A stretch of DNA of 64,000 nucleotides from SZUA-430 sp044220975 (GTDB taxonomy: Bacteria; Pseudomonadota; Alphaproteobacteria; Micropepsales; Micropepsaceae): assembly GCA_044220975.1 (NCBI GenBank), contig JBGAPZ010000009.1, positions 1-64,000 of the forward strand. The letters are read 5' to 3'. The notes beneath the pieces are model-generated. The model made no database searches and was not told the DNA's origin. It was given only the letters and a program-made list of their open reading frames with translations. A program made the position numbers and the translations under genes. Position 1 is the stretch's first letter. Each line of letters opens with the position of its first letter. Below are positions 18,059 through 26,520 of this stretch, one piece after another.

Positions 18059-19878
18059 TTGTCGCCTGCCTGTGCAGTTTCAAGAAGGAACTTCTGCATG
18101 TCCCACGCACCGGTAGGGCAGCGCTCGGCGCAAAAACCGCAGTGCAGGCAAAGGTCCTCGTCCTTCACCATCACGCGGCCCGTCTTCAGCCCGTCGGCCA
18201 AGTAGAGATCCTGCGTTTCATTCTTCGCGGGCGCGGTCAGCCGCGTGCGCAGCTCCGCCTCTTCACCGTTATCCGTGAACGTGATGCAGTCGAGCGGGCA
18301 GATATCGACGCACGCGTCGCATTCGATGCAAAGCTTTGCAGCAAACACCGTCTGCACGTCGCAATTAAAACAGCGCTGAGTCTCTTTGTAGCCAAGCTCG
18401 CGGTCGAACCCGAGTTCGACCTCAGCCTTCACATCCTTTAGCGCAACCTCGTTCGGCAGATGCGGCACCTTGTAACGAAGGTCGTTCGCAATATCGTTGT
18501 CGTACGACCACTCGTGAATGCCCATCTTCTGGCTGAGCAGATTGACGAGCGGCGGCGGCCGGTCGGCGACCGATTTGCCGTGCACGAACTGATCGATCGA
18601 AATCGCGGCGCCATGACCGTGCGCAACGGCCCAGATAATGTTCTTCGGCCCGAACGCGGCGTCACCGCCAAAGAACACGCGCGGATTCGATGACTGATAG
18701 GTCACTTCATCGACCGTCGGCATGCCCCACTTGTCGAACGTGATACCCGCATCGCGCTCGATCCAAGGAAACGCATTCTCCTGACCGACCGCGACCAGCA
18801 CGTCGTCGCATTCGAAATGAACGTCCGGTTGGCCCGACGGCACCAAACTGCGTTTGCCCTTGGCGTCGAACTCCGCCTTCACCTTCTCGAACAGCACGCC
18901 CGTCAGCTTGCCGGCCTTGTGCGTGAACTCCTTGGGCACGAGGAAATTGTGGATCGGGATACCCTCCCGCATCGAATCCTCTTTCTCCCAAGGGCTCGCC
19001 TTCATCTCCTCAAAACCGGACCGTACGACGACTTTCACGTCATCACCGCCAAGCCGCCGCGACGTACGGCAACAATCCATCGCCGTGTTGCCGCCGCCAA
19101 GCACGATCACGCGCTTGCCGATCTTATCGACGTGCCCGAACGACACCGACGACAGCCAATCGATACCGATATGGATGTTCGCCTTCGCCTCTTCCCGGCC
19201 CGGAAGCTCAAGATTACGTCCGCGCGGCGCACCGCAACCGACGAACACCGCGTCGTATCCTTCGGCGAGAACAGCTTTCAGGCTGTCGACGCGCTTGCCG
19301 AGCCTGAGTTCCGGCTTCAAATCGGTGATGAACCGAACTTCTTCGTCGAGCACCTTTTCCGGTAGGCGGAACTTCGGAATTTGCGTCCGCATCATGCCGC
19401 CCGCCGCCGGATCCTGGTCGTAGATCACGACGTGATAGCCGAGCGGCAGCAGATCGCGCGCAACGGTGAGCGATGCGGGCCCCCCGCCGATCAATGCAAC
19501 CCGCTTCCCGTTTTTCGTGACTGCCGGCTTCGGCAATCGGTCGAGAATGTCGCCCTTGTTGTCGGCAGCGACGCGCTTCAAGCGGCAAATCGCAACCGGT
19601 TCCGCCTCGACGCGCCCGCGCCGGCACGCCGGTTCGCATGGACGGTCGCACGTGCGGCCCAGCACGCCCGGGAACACGTTCGACTTCCAATTGACCATAT
19701 AGGCGTCGGCATAGCGCCCCGCCGCGATCAGCCGGATGTATTCCGGCACCGGCGTATGTGCCGGGCACGCCCACTGACAATCGACGACTTTATGGAAATA
19801 GTCGGGGTTCGAGATATCCGTCGGCTTCATTCCCGGCCGTGTTGGCTTGGCCGGCGCGTCCAGTGCGTCGATACTCAT
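18043..19878 (-). CDS. GltD-like FAD/NAD(P) oxidoreductase with ferredoxin domain (probable Kor gamma partner)
   Basis: A 611-residue electron-transfer flavoprotein. The N-terminus has a GltD-type iron-sulfur domain (VVDCQWACPAHTPVPEYI and CDRPCEPACRRG). Next is an FAD-binding VALIGGGPASLTVARDL and an NAD(P)-binding VIVLGGGNTAMDCCRTSRRL. The C-terminus holds a two-cluster ferredoxin with CIECDACVDICP and CLHCGFCAERCP. ATG 19878 starts at the family-typical MSIDALD; an upstream start at 19971 adds an unlikely Arg-rich tail. It is the first gene of the operon. In Azoarcus/Thauera 2-oxoglutarate:NADP oxidoreductases, a similar third subunit passes electrons from the Kor core to NADP, and this gene order suggests the same here. 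Confidence 0.88.
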   Translation of the reverse strand: MSIDALDAPAKPTRPGMKPTDISNPDYFHKVVDCQWACPAHTPVPEYIRLIAAGRYADAYMVNWKSNVFPGVLGRTCDRPCEPACRRGRVEAEPVAICRLKRVAADNKGDILDRLPKPAVTKNGKRVALIGGGPASLTVARDLLPLGYHVVIYDQDPAAGGMMRTQIPKFRLPEKVLDEEVRFITDLKPELRLGKRVDSLKAVLAEGYDAVFVGCGAPRGRNLELPGREEAKANIHIGIDWLSSVSFGHVDKIGKRVIVLGGGNTAMDCCRTSRRLGGDDVKVVVRSGFEEMKASPWEKEDSMREGIPIHNFLVPKEFTHKAGKLTGVLFEKVKAEFDAKGKRSLVPSGQPDVHFECDDVLVAVGQENAFPWIERDAGITFDKWGMPTVDEVTYQSSNPRVFFGGDAAFGPKNIIWAVAHGHGAAISIDQFVHGKSVADRPPPLVNLLSQKMGIHEWSYDNDIANDLRYKVPHLPNEVALKDVKAEVELGFDRELGYKETQRCFNCDVQTVFAAKLCIECDACVDICPLDCITFTDNGEEAELRTRLTAPAKNETQDLYLADGLKTGRVMVKDEDLCLHCGFCAERCPTGAWDMQKFLLETAQAGDKCQSR

Positions 19879-20081
19879 CGCGCGAAAACGTCTCCTTCGA
19901 GACCGAGGCCACAACGATAGTTGAAGCTGAAAATACGAAGCGGTCCCCGGGGCCGCCACTATAGTCGCCACGCGTCCCCACGCCAGTGTTCAATCACCCC
20001 ACTTTAGCCGTGGAAATTCCCCCTGTTGCACCGCGGAATGCGGCTATCTATTCACCTTGACGCTGACCTAAGGACGCTCTC

Positions 20082-22523
20082 ATGCCGGACAAGCCTGCCG
20101 ACCTCGCCAGCCACGCGATGCGCCTGGTCCCGGCCCGTTTGCGCCGCGTTTGCGATCCGAAGACATTCAAGTTCAAGACGACAGCCGACCTGGCGCCGTT
20201 CCTCGGCCTGATCGGACAGGGCCGTGCGCTTGAGGCACTCGACCTCGGTGCCCGCATCGATAAGCCGGGCTTCAACGTGTTCGTACTCGGTGAACGCGGC
20301 ACAGCCCGCCACGGCACCGTGCGCGGGCTGATCGAATCGTATGCCAAGAAATTGCCGGTTCCCAACGACTGGATTTATGTCGCCAATCCCGAGCAGCCCG
20401 ACCGGCCACGCGCCATCGCATTGCCCGCGGGCCGCGCCGCGAAATTCAAAGCAGCGATAGACCACGCGATCGACGAACTGATTGCGCTCGTGCCCGCCGT
20501 CTTCGAGAGCGCCGAATACCGGGCACGCCGCCGCACGGCGCTCGAAGCCGTCAACAATGAACAAGAGCAAGCTTTCGAAGTCTTGAACGAAAAAGCGCGA
20601 GGGCAAGGCATCACGCTGATGCGCACGCAGGCCGGCTTCACCTTCGCGCCGCTTGCCAAAGACGCCGTCATGCCGCCGGACGCATTCAACGCACTGCCCG
20701 AACCCGAACGCAAATCAATCATCGGCAAAATCGAGGCGCTGCAGCAAGACCTCGCCACGCTGCTTGAGCGCCTGCCGGGCTGGGAGCGCGACCGCCGCCA
20801 GCGTGTGACGGATCTCGACCGCGAATACGCGCGCCTCACCGTCATCGACGTAATGAAAGAGGTCGCCACAGGCGTTGCCGATTTGCCTGACATTCGCGCC
20901 CACGTCGAAACCACGACGGCGGAATTGATCAAGCATATCGGTCTGTTTCGCAATGCAGCCCCAGCAAGGGACGAGGACGGTCCCCCAACAGCCGCCGAAA
21001 CGATTCCCGAAAACGATCCGCGCTTCCGCCGCTTCCGCGTGAACCTGTTTGTCGGTGACGGCGCGAAAACGTGCGCGCCCGTCATCGTCGAAGACAATCC
21101 GTCGATCGGCAACCTGATCGGCCGCATCGAACAGCAGGCGCAGATGGGCGCGCTGTTCACCGACTTCACGCTGATCCGCCCCGGCAGCCTGCACCTTGCG
21201 AACGGCGGCTATCTTCTGATCGACGCGCGCCGTCTGTTGCTCGAACCCTACGCGTGGGAGATGCTGAAACGCTGCCTACGCGCCCGCACGGTCACGATCG
21301 AGTCGCCGACCGACCGTATGTCGATCATGTCGATGCAAGGCTTGAAACCCGATCCGATCCCACTCTCGACGAAGCTGATCCTGTTTGGCGACCGTCAGCT
21401 CTATTACGGCCTCTTCGAAGGCGACCCCGATTTTGCCGAGCTCTTCAAGATCGCGGTTGATTTCGAGGACACGGTCGACTGGACCGACGCAACGGTGAAC
21501 GACTATGCAGGCCTGATCGGTTCCATCGCGAGGCACGAAGGGCTGCGCCCCCTGGCGCCCGCCGCCGTTGCGCTCGTGATCGAAGAACTCGCCCGCGAGG
21601 CGGAAGACGCGCGCAAGCTATCGCTCCGCATCGGCAACCTCGCCGATCACTTGCGCGAAGCGGACTTCTGGGCCGCCGAAGCTGGTCACAAGATCATCGA
21701 CGCAACAGACGTCGATCGCGCCAGCGCCGCATGGGAACGTCGCCACGATCGGGTCAGCCTGCGCGGCCAAGAAATGATCGAGCGCGAAATCATGCTCGTC
21801 GACACGACTGGCGCCAAAGTCGGCCAAATCAATGGCCTCTCGGTGATGTCCTTGGGCGGCTATGCGTTCGGCAAACCAAGCCGCATCACGGCGCGCGTGC
21901 GCGTTGGGACCGGCCAAGTGATCGACATCGAGCGCGAAGTGGCCTTGGGCGGCCCGCTTCACTCGAAGGGCGTCTTGATCCTGAGTTCGTATCTCTCAAC
22001 CCGCTACGCGCTCGATCGTCCGCCATCCCTGCACGCCAGCCTCGTATTCGAGCAATCCTATGGCGGGGTAGATGGCGACAGCGCTTCGTCCGCAGAACTT
22101 TACGCGATCCTCTCCGCACTCTCCGACGTCCCAATTCGGCAGGGGATTGCTGTCACCGGCTCTGTGAACCAGCGCGGCGAGATCCAAGCGATCGGCGGGG
22201 TAAACGATAAGATCAAAGGCTTCTTCGCGCTGTGCAAGGCGCGCGGCCTCGACGGTACGAACGGCGTCATGATCCCGAAGGCAAACGAGCAGCATTTGAT
22301 GCTCGATCGAGCGATCGTCGAAGCAGTGGCGGCAGGCAAATTCCACGTATTCTCAGTCGCAACGATCGACGAGGGCATCGAACTCCTAACCGGCGTCACC
22401 GCGGGCGAACGCGGCGCGGACGGCCGCTACCCGAAGGACACGATCAATCGCCGCGTCGAAGACAAGCTGATGGCCTTCGCCGAAATGCGCCGCGAGTTCT
22501 CGGCGTCGAAACCGATCGCCTAG
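20082..22523 (+). CDS. Lon-like (S16) protease with degenerate ATPase motif
   Basis: An 813-residue protein of the AAA_32/LonB-like S16 family, without the N-terminal substrate domain of classical Lon. The protease dyad is Ser667 in DGDSASSAE and Lys710 in GGVNDKIKGFF, 43 residues apart as in Lon, and GSVNQRGEIQAIGG lies between them. The position of the Walker A loop reads VLGERGTARHGTV, lacking GK(S/T), which I recall is normal for this subfamily (E. coli LonH/YcbZ), so ATP use is doubtful. AAGGA lies 7 bases before the ATG. It converges with lldD and their stop codons overlap. Confidence 0.9.
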   Translation: MPDKPADLASHAMRLVPARLRRVCDPKTFKFKTTADLAPFLGLIGQGRALEALDLGARIDKPGFNVFVLGERGTARHGTVRGLIESYAKKLPVPNDWIYVANPEQPDRPRAIALPAGRAAKFKAAIDHAIDELIALVPAVFESAEYRARRRTALEAVNNEQEQAFEVLNEKARGQGITLMRTQAGFTFAPLAKDAVMPPDAFNALPEPERKSIIGKIEALQQDLATLLERLPGWERDRRQRVTDLDREYARLTVIDVMKEVATGVADLPDIRAHVETTTAELIKHIGLFRNAAPARDEDGPPTAAETIPENDPRFRRFRVNLFVGDGAKTCAPVIVEDNPSIGNLIGRIEQQAQMGALFTDFTLIRPGSLHLANGGYLLIDARRLLLEPYAWEMLKRCLRARTVTIESPTDRMSIMSMQGLKPDPIPLSTKLILFGDRQLYYGLFEGDPDFAELFKIAVDFEDTVDWTDATVNDYAGLIGSIARHEGLRPLAPAAVALVIEELAREAEDARKLSLRIGNLADHLREADFWAAEAGHKIIDATDVDRASAAWERRHDRVSLRGQEMIEREIMLVDTTGAKVGQINGLSVMSLGGYAFGKPSRITARVRVGTGQVIDIEREVALGGPLHSKGVLILSSYLSTRYALDRPPSLHASLVFEQSYGGVDGDSASSAELYAILSALSDVPIRQGIAVTGSVNQRGEIQAIGGVNDKIKGFFALCKARGLDGTNGVMIPKANEQHLMLDRAIVEAVAAGKFHVFSVATIDEGIELLTGVTAGERGADGRYPKDTINRRVEDKLMAFAEMRREFSASKPIA

Positions 22524-23665
22524 GACTGTAGAACGGTCGCGTCGATTTCGGCGACCTTCGCTTTGCCGATCAGCGCCATGCTGGTGCGCAGCTCGCGCTT
22601 CATCGTGGCAAGCACGGCCGTAACGCCCTGCTCGCCCTTCGCCGCGACGCCATAAACCCAAGCGCGCCCGATCATGCAGGCCTTGGCGCCAAGCGCCAGC
22701 GCCCGCGTGACGTCTTGACCCGATCGAATGCCGCCATCCATCAACACTGTCGTCTTCGTGCCGACGGCATCGACGATTTGCGGCAGCACCGAAATCGATG
22801 AACGCGCAGCATCAAGCTGCCGCCCGCCGTGATTTGAAACGACAAGGCCGTCGGCCCCGGTTGACACCGCTTCCTTGGCGTCGTCCGGATCGAGCACGCC
22901 CTTCAGGATCAACGGCCCCTTCCAAAGACTGCGCACCCACTCGAGATCTTTCCACGTCACGCTGGGATCGAGCGCCGTCGAAGTCCACGCAAGCAACGCA
23001 CCAAGCGACTTCGCATCCTTCACCACGCCGGAGAGATTGCCGAACGTAAGTGGCCCGCCCTTTATGCCGACATCGTAGATCCAACGCGGGCGCGCCGCGA
23101 AATTTGCCGCCATGCGCAACTTCGAAAGCAGCGGCAACTGCACGCCCATCCCGTTGCGGATATCGCGGTAGCGCGTGCCGAGCACAGGCAAATCCACAGT
23201 GAACACTAACGCACCGCAATTCGCCCCCTGCGCCCGCGCCAAAATCTCGCGCACCACACCCCGGTCGCGCATCATGTAGAGCTGAAACCAGAACGGCTTC
23301 GAGGTCGCGCGCGCCACCTCTTCGATCGGACAGATACCGACCGTCGACAGCGTATAGGGAATGCCGGCCTTCTCGGCCGCGCGCGCTGCCTGCGCCTCGG
23401 CCCGGCGCGCCATCATGCCGGCGAACCCGACCGGCGCCAAAATCACCGGCATATCCAATGCCTGCCCGAACACCGTCGTCGACGTGTCGAGCGCCGACAC
23501 GTCGCGCAGCACCTTCTGCTTCAGCATCAACCGGCTGAGGTCGTCGCGATTAGCGCGAAGCGTCGCCTCATCGAACGCGCCGCCGTCGACATAGTCGAAC
23601 ATCAACTGCGGCAACCGCCGCTTCGCCAATTCGCGATAATCGGAAACGGAAGCGGGAACGAGCAT
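22520..23665 (-). CDS. lldD: FMN-dependent L-lactate dehydrogenase / alpha-hydroxy-acid oxidase
   Basis: A 381-residue TIM-barrel flavoenzyme oxidising an L-2-hydroxy acid to the 2-oxo acid. It carries FDYVDGGAFDEATLRANR near the N-terminus, ILAPVGFAGM, FQLYMMRDRG, the flavin Lys in GPLILKGVLDPDDA, the catalytic His in VVSNHGGRQLD and the phosphate motif MDGGIRSGQDVTRALALGAK. Length matches LldD of E. coli, but mandelate or glycolate enzymes share these motifs. It is the last gene of a PDZ-NMO-lldD unit, 29 bases after NMO. Confidence 0.9.
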   Translation of the reverse strand: MLVPASVSDYRELAKRRLPQLMFDYVDGGAFDEATLRANRDDLSRLMLKQKVLRDVSALDTSTTVFGQALDMPVILAPVGFAGMMARRAEAQAARAAEKAGIPYTLSTVGICPIEEVARATSKPFWFQLYMMRDRGVVREILARAQGANCGALVFTVDLPVLGTRYRDIRNGMGVQLPLLSKLRMAANFAARPRWIYDVGIKGGPLTFGNLSGVVKDAKSLGALLAWTSTALDPSVTWKDLEWVRSLWKGPLILKGVLDPDDAKEAVSTGADGLVVSNHGGRQLDAARSSISVLPQIVDAVGTKTTVLMDGGIRSGQDVTRALALGAKACMIGRAWVYGVAAKGEQGVTAVLATMKRELRTSMALIGKAKVAEIDATVLQS

Positions 23666-23694
23666 GAATCTATCCTGTCGAATCGAGCGCCAGA

Positions 23695-24663
23695 CTAAGC
23701 GTTGGCGTACCGCCGCCCAAGCCCGCCGATGGTCTCGTAGAACTCGGCCACCGTCTCATCGATGATCTGCTTCACCGGCTTCACACTATCGATACGACCC
23801 GCCACCTGACCCGACAGCGCGATCGAAGCTTCCATGTCGCCGCCGAAGTACAGGTCTTTTGCGTGGCCGAACTCTGCCATCACCGGCGGGCCCTGATAGC
23901 CCGGCACCAACTCGCGCTCGAGCCGCGATGTTTTCTCGGTCCGCAGCGCGCGCAATGCCGGCCGCGAAAACTGGTTCAAGAACACGGTGCTCGTATCCTC
24001 CGCTTCGATGATCGCGCGTTTCCAGTTCTCGTGCACCGGCGACTCGGCGGCCGACACCATCCGCGTTCCCATCTGAACACCCTCGGCGCCCAGTGCGAAG
24101 GCTGCCGCCATCGTTCGCCCGCAGGTGATCCCGCCGGCTGCAACGATCGGCACATCGACCTTCTCGCGCACCAGCGGCAGCAACACCATGGACGCCACCG
24201 GCTGTGGGTTCTTGAACCCGCCGCCCTCAGCCCCTTCGACGACAAGGCCATCCACCCCAGCATCGACGGCCTTGAGCGCCGCTTTCAGCGTCGGCACGAC
24301 ATGAAATACGGTAAGACCCAGCGCCTTCAGCTCACGGCAGAACTTCGACGGATCGCCGGCCGAGGTCGTCACGAACTTCACGCCTTCCTTGGCGACCGCA
24401 TCATCGACAAACTTCACAATGTTGGGATCGCGCACGAAAGCGAGCGCGATGTTCACGCCGAACGGCTTCGCCGTGAGCCGTTTCATCTTCTTGATTTCTT
24501 CGCGCACCGCGTCGAGCTCGCCCGACGAGGTCTCGATGATGCCAAGCCCGCCGGCATTGGATACGGCCGAAGCCAATTGCGACCGCGCGATCCACCCCAT
24601 CGGGGCCTGCACGATCGGATAGTCGACACCCAACATCTTCGACAGACGATTTTCGATCCGCAT
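23695..24663 (-). CDS. Nitronate monooxygenase-like FMN oxidoreductase
   Basis: A 322-residue TIM barrel of the 2-nitropropane dioxygenase/enoyl-reductase-like family. Motifs: YPIVQAPMGWIARSQLASAV, SNAGGLGIIETSSGELDA, VDGLVVEGAEGGGF, VPIVAAGGITCGRTMAAAFA and LGAEGVQMGTRMVSAAESPV, which bind FMN. The usual HxG after EG is replaced by AEGGGF, with no histidine, unlike class I nitronate monooxygenases, so the actual reaction is unclear. It sits 3 bases from the PDZ gene upstream and 29 from lldD downstream. Confidence 0.85.
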   Translation of the reverse strand: MRIENRLSKMLGVDYPIVQAPMGWIARSQLASAVSNAGGLGIIETSSGELDAVREEIKKMKRLTAKPFGVNIALAFVRDPNIVKFVDDAVAKEGVKFVTTSAGDPSKFCRELKALGLTVFHVVPTLKAALKAVDAGVDGLVVEGAEGGGFKNPQPVASMVLLPLVREKVDVPIVAAGGITCGRTMAAAFALGAEGVQMGTRMVSAAESPVHENWKRAIIEAEDTSTVFLNQFSRPALRALRTEKTSRLERELVPGYQGPPVMAEFGHAKDLYFGGDMEASIALSGQVAGRIDSVKPVKQIIDETVAEFYETIGGLGRRYANA

Positions 24664-24666
24664 GGC

Positions 24667-25020
24667 TCAGCTCTGCCTCACCGTTCGCTTGATCTTGATG
24701 ACCAAAACCTGAGCCTCGTTGCGCAAAAGAATCAACTCCGCGACACTGTCCTTGGGGCCGGTAAGCCCACGCGCAAAGAAATAGAACGGGGCCATGGTCC
24801 TTGCGTACCCGCCGTTTAGCGCGATCACTTGGTCACCCACCTTGACGCCGGCCACTGCTGCAGGTCCACCGGCCGCGACCTTCGTGAGCACAGGGAAAGA
24901 CTTCGTTTCTTCCATCGTCACGCCAATTCCATAGGGATCGTACGGAGGAGGAATATCGGCGGCGGCCTGGAATGCGGCGGCTGCAAAAAACACCAAAAAC
25001 GCGAGAACGCGCATCTTCAT
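24667..25020 (-). CDS. Small exported PDZ-domain protein
   Basis: A 117-residue protein with a signal peptide (MKMRVLAFLVFFAAAAFQAAA) and one PDZ domain: YGIGVTMEETKSFPVLTKV, then AAGGPAAVAGVKVGDQVIAL with the hallmark A-G-V-K-x-G-D, and the final strand ELILLRNEAQVLVIKIKRT. No protease domain is attached, so it probably acts as a binding or adaptor module in the periplasm. The start follows GGAGAG closely; an upstream GTG start at 25152 would destroy the signal peptide. It leads a three-gene unit and is divergent from the redox module at 25124. Confidence 0.82.
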   Translation of the reverse strand: MKMRVLAFLVFFAAAAFQAAADIPPPYDPYGIGVTMEETKSFPVLTKVAAGGPAAVAGVKVGDQVIALNGGYARTMAPFYFFARGLTGPKDSVAELILLRNEAQVLVIKIKRTVRQS

Positions 25021-25123
25021 CTCTCTCCAAAATCGAACCCGCGCGGCACCATACCCGAACACCGCGCTTTTGATACCCGCCCAGCATTGGCACTGCCCCG
25101 ACGCACGTGCAATCCTCTGGCCC

Positions 25124-25348
25124 ATGGGAAACATCGAGGCGGTCACAACCATCCTGACCGGTGCCGCACTTTATGCGGCCGCCGGCGTCGTGTTCGCGTT
25201 GTTGTTCTTAAGCGTGGGCGTGACGCGCATCGACCACGGCGCGAAGGGCGCGGGCATTACCTTCAGACTGTTGATCCTACCTGGACTGATCGCCCTTTGG
25301 CCCCTGATGCTCGCCCGCTGGATCGCCGGCGGCCAACCGCACGAGTAA
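25124..25348 (+). CDS. Small two-helix membrane protein, first gene of redox module
   Basis: A 74-residue protein with two hydrophobic stretches (VTTILTGAALYAAAGVVFAL and TFRLLILPGLIALWPLMLAR) and a short polar link VGVTRIDHGAKGAG. No known domain is recognised with certainty. Its stop is 3 bases before a tiny ORF that in turn is 2 bases from the Rieske fusion, so all three are almost certainly on one message. No strong ribosome binding site is seen before this ATG. Confidence 0.75.
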   Translation: MGNIEAVTTILTGAALYAAAGVVFALLFLSVGVTRIDHGAKGAGITFRLLILPGLIALWPLMLARWIAGGQPHE

Positions 25349-25351
25349 CGC

Positions 25352-25468
25352 ATGCGCCTCTGGCAACGCCGCGCTCACCCTTGGATTTGGCTGCTCGTCG
25401 CGGCTATCGTCGTGCTTGTCCTGATCGCACTCGTCGCAGATCAACCAAATCTACTGAGACTGAGCTAG
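25352..25468 (+). CDS. 38-residue single-helix membrane peptide
   Basis: An ORF of 38 codons (ATG 25352, TAG 25466-25468) too short for most gene callers. It starts MRLWQRRAHPWIWLLVAAIV and continues through a hydrophobic run to a short polar end (ADQPNLLRLS). The Arg-rich start followed by one helix fits a positive-inside single-pass peptide. It is squeezed with 3 bases before and 2 bases after between two membrane protein genes, the tight packing expected of a translated gene. A role in stabilising the redox complex is inference. Confidence 0.65.
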   Translation: MRLWQRRAHPWIWLLVAAIVVLVLIALVADQPNLLRLS

Positions 25469-25470
25469 CG

Positions 25471-26517
25471 ATGGCCGCGACCTACAAGCCTGTTCTCTGG
25501 AATCGCCACAAGCGCATCTACGACGCACTTCTGATCGCAGGCATTGCGGCTTATCTCGCGATTTTCATTGCGGTTGGTTACGCGACAAGCGACAGCGCGA
25601 ATACGTCGATGGAAATCCTCATCATCAGCGCGCTCGGCGCCTGCGCCTTCTTTATGCTGCATATCGTGCTCGCGATCGGCCCGCTTGCCAGGCTTTCGCC
25701 GATATTCCTGCCTTTGCTCTACAACCGCCGTCATTTTGGCGTAGCGCTCTTCGTCGTCGCCGCCGCACACGCGACATACGCAACGATCTGGTACCACGGC
25801 TACGGCGTCATCAATCCGATCGTCTCGCTGTTCGTCTCGAACCCCAGATACGACGCGATCGGCGCCTTCCCGTTCGAGAGCCTTGGGGTTGCGGCATTGC
25901 TCGTCCTTTTTCTGATGGCCGCGACCAGCCACGACTTCTGGCTGAACAATCTCTCGCCGCCTGTGTGGAAGACGCTGCACATGCTGATCTACCCGGCCTA
26001 CGGCACGGTCGTTCTGCATGTGCTTCTCGGCGCCGCCAGTGGCCACGGCGGTAGCGCGCTCTACGTCTGGGCCGTCGCAATTGGCTTTACGATCATCGCG
26101 GGCCTTCATCTCACGGCGGCCGTCCTGCAAGGCGGACGCGACGCCGCTACGCGCCGAAGCCCCGAGGACGATTGGATTGACGCTGGGCTCGCTGCCGATA
26201 TTCCGGAGAAACGCGCACGCCGCATCACGACACCCTCCGGCCACCAAATCGCGATCTTCCGCTATGACGGAAAGGTCTCAGCCGTCTCGAATGTCTGCGC
26301 TCACCAGATGGGCCCGCTTGCCGAAGGCTGCATCATCGACGGCCTCGTCACCTGCCCATGGCACGGCTGGCAATACGATCCCTCGACGGGTCGATCGCCT
26401 GCGCCATACACCGAAAAGGTTGAAACATTCGCGGTTCGCGTGAAGGACGGACGGATCTACGTCTCACGCAAGCCGAATCCGAAAGGCGCAGCCACCACCC
26501 CCGCCGCAATCGGATAG
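25471..26517 (+). CDS. Ferric-reductase-like heme membrane domain fused to a Rieske [2Fe-2S] domain
   Basis: A 348-residue fusion. Residues ~15-220 form about six membrane helices of the ferric-reductase/cytochrome-b type, with histidines at 64, 100, 170, 183 and 213 that could bind two hemes. A linker follows, and residues ~245-335 are a Rieske domain with Cys276-Ala-His278 and Cys295-Pro-Trp-His298, the two ligand boxes, in VCAHQMGPL and CPWHGWQYDPSTG. The ligand boxes resemble soluble dioxygenase-ferredoxin Rieske centres more than bc1. It probably moves electrons across or along the membrane. Partners and acceptor are unknown. It is followed 3 bases later by a membrane-anchored Cys/His protein. 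Confidence 0.88.
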   Translation: MAATYKPVLWNRHKRIYDALLIAGIAAYLAIFIAVGYATSDSANTSMEILIISALGACAFFMLHIVLAIGPLARLSPIFLPLLYNRRHFGVALFVVAAAHATYATIWYHGYGVINPIVSLFVSNPRYDAIGAFPFESLGVAALLVLFLMAATSHDFWLNNLSPPVWKTLHMLIYPAYGTVVLHVLLGAASGHGGSALYVWAVAIGFTIIAGLHLTAAVLQGGRDAATRRSPEDDWIDAGLAADIPEKRARRITTPSGHQIAIFRYDGKVSAVSNVCAHQMGPLAEGCIIDGLVTCPWHGWQYDPSTGRSPAPYTEKVETFAVRVKDGRIYVSRKPNPKGAATTPAAIG

Positions 26518-26520
26518 GCC

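Noticed and set aside
16920..18110. A 396-codon open frame antisense-frame shadow over korA
   Set aside because: Same strand, different frame of a strongly recognised enzyme; composition is almost only Arg, Gly, Ala and Asp.
24829..25470. Upstream in-frame extension of the Rieske fusion
   Set aside because: It would run over the 74-residue and 38-residue genes and adds Arg-rich sequence with no family likeness; ATG 25471 gives a normal N-terminus.
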